Assembly (NCBI GenBank): GCA_020086605.1
Contig: JACBWW010000038.1
Span: 4,673,074-4,737,073, forward strand
DNA length: 64,000 nt
Origin: Lanius collurio
Taxonomy: Eukaryota; Chordata; Aves; Passeriformes; Laniidae
Reading direction: 5' to 3'
The notes beneath the pieces were generated by a model. It was not told the DNA's origin. It saw nothing but the letters and a program-made list of their open reading frames with translations, and searched no databases. Numbering within the stretch: position 1 is the first letter of the stretch; every line of letters begins with the position of its first letter. Both the position numbers and the translations under genes were made by a program. Positions 1 through 10,220 of this stretch are shown here, piece after piece.

Positions 1-562
1 AGGATAGTGTTTGTCAAGGTAGCAAAGAATGATTTAGATTTGCGAGGACCATAATTTTACTGGTAAGAAATGTGGAGAGGGGTGTTTTTGTTTTGCTTTT
101 TTTTTTTTTTTTAGGGGTGGGGAGGGATTGGTGTTTTTGTATGTTAATTTGTTTGTTTTAAAGCTGCTACTCCTGTGGATTAAAAGCAACAGTGTCAAAG
201 TTCCCCTTCCTAACTTGGTTGCTGCACCTGAGGAAGAACGTAAGCCAAAGTTAATGCAATCGATATTGCTTCTGCACAAACAGAATCACAGGAGTAGCTG
301 AGTGGGAAAGGGAAAAAAGCAGTGAAGAGGAAAACAAGTTTGGCTGTGGTAAGGCTGTGGTAAAGCTGGCACCAGCCCTCTTAAGACTCCCAGTTAATGC
401 TGGCTGTTAATGAAGTTCCCGTGTTGTGTCTAGAGACTAAGTACATCTGAAGTTCCAGCTGCAGCAAGCAGTTTATAGAGAGTAACTTAAGGAGGGAGAT
501 GAAAGTGCCTATCCCAGTTCTGTCACAGGAGCTTTCTTGGCAATGACAGTCAGTTTAGCCAG

Positions 563-669
563 TCTTAAAAAAATCCCAAACAAACCCAATTAAAAAAAAA
601 TCAAACACCAACCCACAAGAGAAAACTCCTCCTGCCAATACACAAACCTCACAACCAACCAAACAAAAA
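563..669. repeat. A/C-rich low-complexity tract
   Basis: An interrupted run of AAAC, CAAAC and CCAAC units with poly-A stretches, of a kind common in bird introns. I see no coding or structural signal in it. Confidence 0.5.
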
Positions 670-3600
670 GCATGTCTCAGTGTGGGCAAAGTAACTGAGA
701 TTGTTCCAGAAGAACAGAAATAGTAAAAGTCTTCTCTCCAAGAAAGTCTGGAAACCAAGAAGCCCTATAGGGACTGAAGTGATTTGTATTCTCAAGCTGC
801 TTTTCTTAAGCAGTGACTGAATACAATCAAGTAGTGGAGTGACTTCCTGCAGTTTAACGGCTAGAAGAATCTAGACTCAAATGCAGGACAGGTAGCCTGA
901 CTGTTGCAGCAATGCCTCTTACCTTAGCCTGTACCAGGGATCAGGAAAAAAGTCTTAAGTCCTGAGATGCAGCCCTTAAAAAAGGGGGATTAAATCTATA
1001 AAGTTTATTTTCCCATTGTGTTTCATGTGGTAAAAAAAGACCATAGTCACTTTTGACCTATGGGCTGAGTTTTAGCCGAGCTCATGAGAGACACATCAGC
1101 AGAGCATATGTGCTTTTTGTCCCAGAGCCTCTTTGCAAGTATATTTTCTTACCAAGCCAAATGCAAGATAGCATTTGAATATTAGTTTGTGTGCTTCCCT
1201 GGGTCAGACCATTTCATTTTCAGATCTAATTGTCCTCCTCCCTGTCCCTTTGTGAGTAGGACAGCTCTTGGTTTGGCTCACTGTAATGACCTCAGTTCTT
1301 TGTCAGAGCAGCTCATTGAGAAGGATTGAGAAGTGTACTGGATATATTATTCTGTTATTCTGAAAACTGTTTCCAGTCATAACATTTTGTAGGTGAGACT
1401 TACAGAATTGGATTACAACATTTGACAGACAAACTCTGCAGCAAGCAGAGCATTGTAGAACTGCTTATAGGATTTTTTTCATACCATTTAACTAACTGGT
1501 ACTGCTTAATGCCAGAAAACTTATGCAAGTGTTACCAGGATACTGCAAAAGCCCCCTTCATTAAAAAAGCAAAGTAGAGGGTAAAAGGGTTGCTAGACAT
1601 CCACAGGGGCCATGCTCTGGCAGGCACTCAATGTTTCTCAGGTAGGCTGAGCACCTGCAAGCTCTTGCAGGAGCCTGGGGGATATAAAAAGGCCTGTTGT
1701 TCTTGGCTAAAAATCAAGCTCTAAGGCAAAGAATGGAGTAACAAGGTGCAAAGTCAAGTTTGGATTTCTGAACAGATTAAACTTCTTGCATAGCTGTTGT
1801 TAAAATAACTCAATACTTTGTTGACTGCTTTGTGTGTGTATTTTTGTTGTGCTGATGTTTTGAAAGTTACATAAAATTTCAGTGCTTGGCATGTGTCTTT
1901 GTTAGAAGTCTGCTTCCAAACTAATTTGGTTTGCCAGCAAAATTTCTGATTAAGTGTGGCTATTCTGGATGTGACAGTCAAGATGGTTGCTAGAGTATCT
2001 TGAAGATGGTGGTTGATTGTGTAACATGGTGTATCTGGGTTACACTGGATGCTCCCCAAGTCTGACCTCCTTTTGAAGCCTGGCCATAGCTGATGAAGTG
2101 GAAAATAATAGCTTTGTCTTGTTGCAGCCGATGACCCTTCCAGGGCTCGCTCCTTTCACTGTATCTGCAAAAAAAACAGTGCACATTCAGGGTGTCCAGG
2201 TCTTTACTAACACACAACTAGCTTTAAAAACTTGGACCTGGGTGTTTGAAGGAAATTAAACCCCTGGGACAAATCCCTGTAGCCAAAATGGTATGTTTGA
2301 GGCATGGTTTATAGTATTATTTAGGAGTAAAACCTTACATAAGGCACAGATTTAACAGGACTAGAGATGTGACTTGTTGGAGACCCTAGCTATGCCTTCA
2401 ATGTCATGGCCCTTTGTAGGTCACTTAACAATGATACAGTAGTTGAAATTACAGATGGAAAATATGTAGCATGGTAGTTTCTGTGAGCTTTCAATAATAA
2501 AAATGGTTTATGTATGTGTGCCAAGTACTGCTGCTGTGTCTAGCATGCAGTTCACCTGTGCTGTTGGAAGGCTGTACTGCTGGAGGCCGGTCCAGTAACC
2601 CCCCTGACAGTGACCTGCAGCTGTTGTTTCACACAAAAGCATAAGAAACTTGCTATAGGCAGGTCTGGGATAATCTGTCCTCTGCTTAAATCCTGTGTAA
2701 TCATTAACAGCTTAGAGCTATGTCTGAGACCTGAAGCTTGGTGTTTGATGCCTCTTCAGAAATGCATTTTCATTCCCTTCCATGCATTTAAATATATCCA
2801 GTCACTTTCAAACCACTGCTAAATTTAGGTATAGAACATAAAGGATGCTCACATCCAACAAATGTCATTATCCATGGGACAACTGCCAGAGATGGGCAGA
2901 ATTTTCTGCTATTTTTTACCAGCCATAAAAACTGAAATGTAATGGCTGAATAGCTTTGCTCAGCAAGGACAGAAATAAGAAATTCTTTGCTTGAGGAAAT
3001 TTGAGCATTTGTCTGGAGAAATGTAAGACAAACCCTCTCATGGCCTACTGGAGTCCTACCAGGTATTGTTACTGCATCTGTTCACTGTGAGCCAGAGAAA
3101 ACAAGAGGGAGTTTGTCCATCAGCTTTCACGTTCAGTGCATCCAGCTGTCATCACATTGGCCACTCACTTCTGGAATAGCCATCTTATTAAAACATAGCC
3201 AGGTATTAACTGGTCTATCCATGTTTAAAAGGAATCTTACTCTTGAATCATATTATGCTGAGCAAACGGCAGAAGTTAATTAAAAGTATTTAAATTTTTA
3301 AAGTAATGTTTGTTTTGTTGGTTTTTTTTAAAGTTACCATTCAAAAAATGATTTTTATTTCTTTAAATATGTTAACCTGCAACACTGAGGAAAAGGGAGA
3401 GCTGCAGAAATTGTACTTGAATATTTTGTAAATTTATCAGCATTGTAAAGGCAGCCTTTTTATCCAAGGGCCCTGATTATAACCTAATCAATTTAGATGA
3501 TACTAATTACAATATCAAAGGGGTGTTTATTTTGCCTATTTTTCATTAGTCATAACAATTCATATACTTCTATTCAGTGCATTTAAGATGGCCCCATTTC

Positions 3601-6529
3601 AGCTGGCACTGGTTTGAACCCCCCATATTGGTATTATATATATAAAAATTACTTTGAGGGAGCAGCTGTTCTTCAGGGTGGCTACTCTTGCCATATATGA
3701 GACAGCTGGCCCTCTAGCAATGATAAAATTCTTTGGTTGGTCTGTTGGTTGATTAACTTATCTCCACAGGGGAGACAAAATTTAGAATTTATTTGGGCTG
3801 AATTTAAACTGGTTTTGTCACACAGTTTTAGCAAGAAGGTGAGAACAGTGGCAATTCCCCAGAAGGCTGATTTACCAAGGCTAAAGATGCTTCCTACGTG
3901 ACCTGCACAAGGAAGTGCAGGCAGACCTGAGAGTGACTGACTCCATCCCCTGTTCTGCAGCCCTTATTCTTTCATCTCCAGTGTTGCAGGTTTATTTTGT
4001 TTGAACAAAGTCCCTGGGTGAATTTCCTATTTGCCTCTGTGTGCGTGTTATTTGTGGCAGACACTGTACCTGGTCAGCAGCTCTAGAACTGGAGGCCCTG
4101 GACACTTTAAGCTGGGCTTCAGTGGAAAGAGAGATCTGCTTAATTTTGTCCCAGGTGAAGGAGTCCGGCGGTTCCTAGCCTGGACTACTGGAAGGTTCCC
4201 ACATCCTCTTTGTCACATTAGTTGAGATGACTTGCAGTAGAAGTTGTCCAGTGAGTGTTAAGAACCTATTGAAAGATCTTAGTTTTGTAGTGATATTGTT
4301 AGGAAAACAAAATAAACTCTTTAATTGTTAAAACCAATACCTGTGCTGATGCAACATATTTTGTGTTATTAAATAAACTAGCAGCAGTTGTAGTAAAGCA
4401 TTAGAAATGTTATTCCATCATCATTCCTGTGGTTTTGAGCTGTGCTAGAAATCACATAATGCTACATCTGGCTTCATCCATGTTCTTGCATCCCTACTTA
4501 GAGCATGAATGGGGTCCAAGGAAGAGATTGTGAGCAGCATGTATTTTTTTTTCTAGGAGTGCTGTTTAACTAATAAACATAAAAAGTTCAAGTCACTATG
4601 TCCATTACCATAATTCTGGACAATATCTTATTCTTTAGTACCAGCCCTTGATTTTGTGATAGCAGCTCTTTTCTTTGGGAGTTTGTACTCCAAAGATGCA
4701 GATTCATCTGAATTCCAAATGTTTCCAGCCTTCTGTGAATTAAAAGACTATGATTTAACTTTTATTATGTTTCTCAGCATAGTTCTAAAACCACAGAATG
4801 AAATGGGAAAGTAGCAGCAGTTCTGCATTAATTTTAATGTCTAAATAAAATGAATTTTCTGTAAAATAAAAATATAGTTTTACATAGGTTTCTCTATTTC
4901 ACTTGTTCTAACTGTTGGCTAAAACAGGTATTTTACTGGTTCTACTAAAATTTCTAATTGCACCAGTACTTGTTAGTGTCTTACTTTCATAATGGGCCTC
5001 AAAGTGAGCCTGCAGTGGGCTAGTCCCTGCTTCGAATGAGAAACAGGATGTCGGTGCCTGCCTGGACAGTCAGACTGACACATCCAGTTTCCAGTGTCCC
5101 AGCCTGCATGGTCCTGGCACAGCCCAAGGTGTGACCGTGGTCACCACAGCTGACGGTCACCACTGATCTGCTGGTTCAGCATTCAGCTAAACCCAGTCCT
5201 CACTGTAGTAATAATACCTGTTTTAAATAATAACACCAGCTTAGTTAACACTGGTTTGTGAGGGTTTGTGTTTGGTTTTTTTTTGATTTATGGACTCACT
5301 GCTTTCACCGCACAGCAAGGCTCAATGCATCTTCCAGGGCTTGGTGACTTCAGTTTGACTTCCTCCCAGCCCCGTTTGACTTACAGGGTGCTGAGATCTC
5401 ACAGGTTTAGGGAAGGAGGCTGTCAAGAGCTCACAGCCCTTGCATTTCTGTTGCTGTCTGTTGGCAGCTGGTCCAATTTGGGAGTGCCTGGCATTCCTTG
5501 GGATCAAATGCACCGTCCTGTCTCAGATCTGTCCCATGTCCCTGGGGTCAGGGCTGCAGGGCCAGAGGAAGGAGCACATGTAGTTGTAGTTGATCTCTGC
5601 AGAAGCAGTGGTGGAAAGATAGTAAGGTGTTAACTGTTAGTGACATGAAACCAGGAATATAACTGAGGATTCACATTCCTAAGCAAACCCAAAACTCATC
5701 TCCAATTGGCTTGCTTTGAAAAACTGGAGCAACTGGAAAAGCCCAGAATGCGAGTGACCTTCAGAGGGCTTTTCAAGGGGATTTGCATTGGCTGTGAATG
5801 CAAATGTGTTCCAGGCAGTAGCTGGTCCTGTCCAGACATTTTAGTGTAATAGCTCAAGTCATCAGGAGCTTTCCAGGCATCTCTCACTGGGTTACCTCTG
5901 CAGAATTTGCAGGATGGGAAGATAATAACTGTAAAGTGGGGCTTGCCCTTTCAAAAAGCTGGACAGTTTTTCTGGTATTTTCTTCACTGCAGATGATACT
6001 ACAGATCTGCCTTAAATAGGCAGTTGCATTTCTTTTTTTTTTCTCCAGATCATTGTAGCAATTGAAATAAGAAACCCTTAAATCTGCTTGCAGGAGTGAA
6101 TCCAGGCAGGTCCTGAGTGCAGTCACCCAGCTCAGCTCACTCCCTTGCCCTGTAAGAGGAGGGCAGCACCTGTTTTGCCCTCTGGGCGCTCACAGTAAAT
6201 CCCTGTCAGGTGATCCCGCAGTGCCCTGGGCAGGCTGCCCAGACAGCCACTGCCACCTGCATCAGTTTGCAGGCACAAGGCAAGGCTGAATCCCAGAATC
6301 CAGCTTCACCTTAGCACTGGGACCTCCACCAAGTTGAGAGGGTCTGAAGGGAGCAGCATTCCTTCCTGGGAAAAGCCAGGAAGTCTGTTGGCTGAATCCT
6401 TTTTCTCTGGGGGAAGCAGAGAGGGAATGTAACAGCTCTGACAGCAGTAGGAGGATGCCACAGACTGATGTACTGCTTTCCTTTGGTGATATCTATGGAA
6501 TTACTGTAACGATAATTCGATATGTGCTG

Positions 6530-6560
6530 CTTACTATATAACTATATATATAACTATGTA
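6530..6560. repeat. (TA)-rich microsatellite-like stretch
   Basis: Short alternating TA units (ACTATATAACTATATATATAA) lie in the PPM1K intron, flanked by ordinary AT-rich sequence. Confidence 0.5.
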
Positions 6561-7016
6561 ATTACTTTGTAATTCCCCACTTCACCCCCTAATAGAAAGA
6601 GCCATCAGACTTATGGTGACCTACCTGTGTAGTCACTGTGCCCAGGGATAAGGGCAATAACCCTGTGACTCGAGGTGAGCTTGTGGGACTGAAAAACTAT
6701 GCTACAAACTGAAAGGAAGCACTGTATCTTGTAGTGCTTTTATCCCAGTTGCCCTGTTTGCATGGAGCCATGTTGTTGCACAGAAACACTTAATCCTTCC
6801 CACCTCCCCTCTCTTCCCCCAGTCCTACATGCATGAATGTTTGCTTTTTTTTTTTTTTTTTTGTATGTGTAATTTTAATTTAAACTTAAAAGCAGTTACT
6901 TGCTGATTAGGTAGAGCACAAGTTGTCTTCGTTTTACCAGTTGAAACTGTTGCTGTTATAAATGGCTCCACGCTTTGAGGCAGTGCTAAATTCTCTCTCT
7001 TTGATGACATTTGTAG

Positions 7017-7182
7017 CAACTCTGCTGAACTCTGGGACCACTGCAACAGTGGCTCTGCTCCGGGATGGAATTGAGCTGGTTGTGGCAAGTGTGGGAGACA
7101 GTCGGGCTCTGCTGTGCCGGAAGGGAAAGGCCATGAAACTCACCATTGACCATACTCCAGAGAGAAAGGAGGAGAAGGAAAG
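7017..7182 (+). CDS. PPM1K: PPM1K exon: PP2C core strand region (GDSR motif)
   Basis: The acceptor is TTTGATGACATTTGTAG and the donor is AAAG|GTACCT. The exon starts with two bases (CA) that complete an Ala codon begun in an upstream exon outside the window. It encodes [17 protein letters not shown], then [12 protein letters not shown], and ends EEKER with the Arg codon split. Confidence 0.95.
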
Positions 7183-9378
7183 GTACCTGCTGGCTGAGGA
7201 GGTGGCTTCTCAGAGCATGGCCTCAGTCAGGATGGGCTTGTGCTCTGCTGCTGGTTTGGGCCAGGAAGAAAGCAGAGTTGAATATAGAGCTGTGAGACCA
7301 GCCTGAGCTGGCAGTAAGCTCCAGTTTATGCACTGGGTCGGATGTGGAAAGCCCTCCATGAACATAAACTGTCCCAGCAGTAAGATCAGCATCACTAAGA
7401 TTCAGAACAGAGCCATGACCACATGGTTCAGATTTGTCCAAAAGGGCCAGGTTTGAACCAAGTTAGAAGAAATGCACTTTGATTCCTAGGTCAGGACTCA
7501 GCCCGCCAAGACACATCCCTTCTGTGGAGCCCTTCAAACAGCTAAAGCCAACCCTCAGCCTCCCAGCTTAGGCTCTCCATACACCATTCCTCATTCTAGA
7601 TAGTGACAGAAATTGTGGATAGAGATGGGGGAAATGGTGTGAAGCAGTAACTCATTCGCTTTTTCTTTTGTGCCTCTGGACAGGATTAAGAAGTGTGGTG
7701 GCTTCGTTTCCTGGAACAGTTTGGGACAACCTCATGTGAATGGTAGACTTGCAATGACACGGAGCATAGGAGATTTGGATCTTAAAAACAGTGGTGTGAT
7801 AGCCCAGCCAGAAACAAAAAGGGTTCAGGTAAAAGAACGTCTGGTTAACAGGGACAGCAACACTCGGACTAAGGGGCTTCATAGGTATTTGATGCAGTGT
7901 TGGCACCCACATGACACGAGCCCAGGTGAAGCCTGATGGCCACACATTGTTTTTTACTGAAGTAACCAGAGAGCAACTCTAATTAAGTTGTTACAGATTA
8001 GCACTAACAGGACAGAAAAAGAGTCTGGTACTAAATTCAACCAGATCAACTTCTGAATCCCACTTGACACAGTAGAATATTTGATGAGGGAAGAAAGATA
8101 GCACATGATATGCATTGCAGATGTTAATCTGTTTGGGTCCTCTGGTCAAATGAATAATTTTGAGGTTAATGCTGGCATAAAACCATCACTGAGAACTGGG
8201 TGGGATATGGATGGGCTGCCATCCAAAAAGTAGGATGTATAGAGGTTTGCACAGTTGAGAGGAAGAGGGGGAATAGCTACATGTGCCATATCAAAGCTCT
8301 GAAGTCATCCAGAAAACAAATTAAACATCCAGAAGGTACTCAGCCTCCACTTGGGCAGGAAGCTCTCCGGTCAGTTCACATTCTGTTTGTTACTTTTTCC
8401 CAATGCATCTCCCAGGGCCCCAGGAACTTATATTGTTTTGGACCTAACAAAGTGCCACCCACTAGGGGTTTAGGGAGATGACTGCAGTGCTATCATATCT
8501 TCTTTGAAATCCTCAGCTTCAGGAAAAATGCAGAAAAAAGTGCTTTTCAGGAGTGTAAAAACACGGGGGCAGGTCCCTTGCCTTGCAGCACTCACGCATG
8601 GCTGTGCATCCTGTGTGCCTCTGTTGCAGCTGCACCATGCAGACGACAGCTTCCTGGTCCTGACCACCGACGGCATCAACTTCATAGTGAACAGCCAGGA
8701 GATCTGCGACTTCATCAGCCAGTGCCACGACCCTGCTGAGGCTGCCCACGTGGTCACTGAGCAGGTAATGCCAGCGCTGCTCCGGGGCACCAAGTGCTCC
8801 TTGTTGGGTGGGTTTGGCTTAAACCCCCCCCCCGAGTTTTTTTATTTACACAATACCACACATTCAAGTGAATTGCACTGTGCTGGCTGAGACAGTCACC
8901 AGTCCTGCTGGCCAGCCTTTTCTTTACCCTGAGTCTTGCCACATCCATGCCAGGCCTTACATCAATTAACTTGCTTAGCTCACTGTCCACTGAACTGCAT
9001 GGGGCTGCAACTGCAGCTTATTCCTGTGCTATGTCATCAATGTAGATGGAAATGGCCAGTTTCTGACCACAGTTCTGGATGGTGGCATATCCTATGGAAG
9101 CTCTGGGGCATACCAGAATGGAGCATCAGGGCCAGGAAGGGGCAAGGGAGTCTCCAGGCTCAGAGTGTGCTGTCCCAGGTGAAGCCACACACTTGTTTCT
9201 CTTTCCAAGCAAGATGCTGATGCTGACACTTTGTTTCTTCTCCCAGGCAGTGCAGTTCGGCACTGAAGACAACAGCACCGTTGTCATAGTGCCATTTGGA
9301 GCTTGGGGCAAGTACAGGAATGGGGAGGTCACTTTCTCCTTCAGCCGCAGTTTCGCTTCCAGCGGGAGGTGGGCATGA
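7017..9378 (+). CDS. PPM1K: PPM1K (PP2Cm), 3' part: last four coding exons
   Basis: Protein phosphatase Mg2+/Mn2+-dependent 1K acts in the mitochondrial matrix. It removes the inhibitory phosphate from the E1-alpha subunit of branched-chain ketoacid dehydrogenase, which switches on BCAA breakdown (family knowledge). Four exons (7017-7182, 7684-7828, 8630-8764, 9247-9378) join in frame to 192 residues plus TGA, about the last half of the 372-aa human protein. The sequence shows PP2C motifs in order: [30 protein letters not shown] (metal-binding Asp codon 8669-8671) and TEDNST (metal-binding Asp codon 9268-9270). The C terminus reads [13 protein letters not shown], as in mammals. The transit peptide and the first DGHGG metal-binding motif must lie before base 1, because I see no matching exon in 1-7016. 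No frameshift or missing catalytic residue is visible. It is convergent with WDFY3. Confidence 0.97.
7684..7828 (+). CDS. PPM1K: PPM1K exon: [12 protein letters not shown] motif
   Basis: The acceptor is GTGCCTCTGGACAG and the donor is CAG|GTAAAA. The exon encodes [17 protein letters not shown], then the PP2C motif [15 protein letters not shown], and ends PETKRVQ. It completes the split Arg codon of the previous exon and ends in phase 0. Confidence 0.95.
8630..8764 (+). CDS. PPM1K: PPM1K exon: LTTDGI metal-binding motif
   Basis: The exon is exactly 45 codons, phase 0 on both sides, from acceptor CTCTGTTGCAG to donor GAGCAG|GTAATG. It begins [16 protein letters not shown] and ends HVVTEQ. The Asp at 8669-8671 is the conserved metal ligand of the family. 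Confidence 0.96.
9247..9378 (+). CDS. PPM1K: PPM1K terminal coding exon
   Basis: The acceptor is TTTCTTCTCCCAG. The exon encodes [18 protein letters not shown] with the last metal-binding Asp at 9268-9270. It ends SSGRWA followed by TGA at 9376-9378, and the 3' UTR continues from there. Confidence 0.96.
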   Translation, partial: AVQFGTEDNSTVVIVPFGAWGKYRNGEVTFSFSRSFASSGRWA

Positions 9379-9756
9379 AGACAACGCCACAGTGATCCTT
9401 TCCTACCGTCACCTGGACAGAGCATGCTGCAGGAGAACACCTCCATCTGTTCCTAGGCTGACCCAGTGTCTTGTCCATCTCTTCTGCTCCCAGTGTTAGA
9501 AGGTGCCACTGCTCCCTTGGTGCGTAGTGCCCGTTGTTGCTTACAGCTGACTGTGTCTTGCTGCCCAAGTTATTCCAGGCGGCATCAGGGCAGCCCCAGC
9601 AGCTCCACACATCACTTTGTTCACATAGACGTGGTTCTGGGCTTTCACCTGAGGCTGGAGGGGGTGCACAGTCATTTCATGCCTACTTGTATTCCCCAGA
9701 ACCCTCAGCTTCCTGGCAGCTGTGAGTCCCCGAGCCACATGCTGTCTTCCTTGTAC

Positions 9757-9762
9757 AATAAA
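9757..9762 (+). terminator. PPM1K: Candidate poly(A) signal, PPM1K
   Basis: AATAAA hexamer 379 bases after the stop codon, with a GT-rich stretch at about 9807-9825 that could serve as the downstream element. AATAAA at 9874-9879 is an equally plausible alternative. Confidence 0.45.
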
Positions 9763-10201
9763 ACACAGGGGATCAAACGCACAATGTTCTTAGGTAGAAA
9801 GAAAGAGGGTGTGTTGTCTTCCTCTGCTGCAGCCACCCAAAACTCCCCTGTGCTCCAGGAGAAGTGGGTGAAAAATAAAGGCGAAGTTTCAGAATGCTTA
9901 GGTTCTGATGTGGTGTAGCTGTACAAGTTCCTGAGACAGTGCTGCTTAATGCTCTCACCACCGTCATCCATGATCCTCTAGCTCCAAGGAGACAGAGCAG
10001 GCTGGAGCCACATGCTCTTGGACAGATGGGAACCCTCCTCCATTGGGTCCAAAGCCTGTACAGTCTCTGTGGACCATGCAGCAGCCCCTTGCACTGTCTT
10101 CTCTTTGCTGTGTCAGTGCCTGACAGGAGCACAGAGGAGGGAAAAAGACGCACAGTTTTGATATCCAGAGACTCTCATCAACTTGAATTTTTTTTTTTTT
10201 T

Positions 10202-10207
10202 AATAAA
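10202..10207 (+). terminator. PPM1K: Alternative distal poly(A) signal, PPM1K
   Basis: AATAAA directly after a poly-T run in the presumed 3' UTR. It would give a UTR of about 0.85 kb if used. Confidence 0.35.
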
Positions 10208-10220
10208 GAAAATAAGCTAA

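Larger units (their letters stand above)
1..7016 (+). other. PPM1K: PPM1K intron (3' part) with no recognisable gene
   Basis: AT-rich non-coding DNA precedes the first visible PPM1K exon. I looked for the N-terminal PPM1K exon (DGHGG motif) on the + strand and did not find it, so the intron continues to the left of base 1. Only short chance ORFs are present. Low-complexity stretches occur at 99-112 (poly-T), 563-669 (A/C-rich), 6530-6560 (TA-rich) and 6845-6862 (poly-T). Confidence 0.8.
9379..10220 (+). other. PPM1K: PPM1K 3' UTR, probable extent
   Basis: Non-coding sequence follows the PPM1K stop codon. Canonical AATAAA hexamers sit at 9757-9762, 9874-9879 and 10202-10207. The first two are followed within about 50 bases by GT-rich sequence of the kind that directs cleavage. 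The true end cannot be chosen from sequence alone. The 150-codon open frame here (9466-9918) has no family features. Confidence 0.55.

Noticed and set aside
1..7016. Possible upstream PPM1K coding exon
   Set aside because: Searched for the DGHGG motif and transit-peptide exon; nothing matching was found, so it is assumed to lie left of the window.
6962..7016. Alternative start at an ATG in [10 protein letters not shown]... leading into PPM1K
   Set aside because: This is the intron's pyrimidine tract read in frame; the acceptor at 7015-7016 and homology starting at TLLNSG show it is not coding.
9466..9918. 150-codon open frame after PPM1K
   Set aside because: Lies in the PPM1K 3' UTR across a candidate poly(A) signal and shows no family features.
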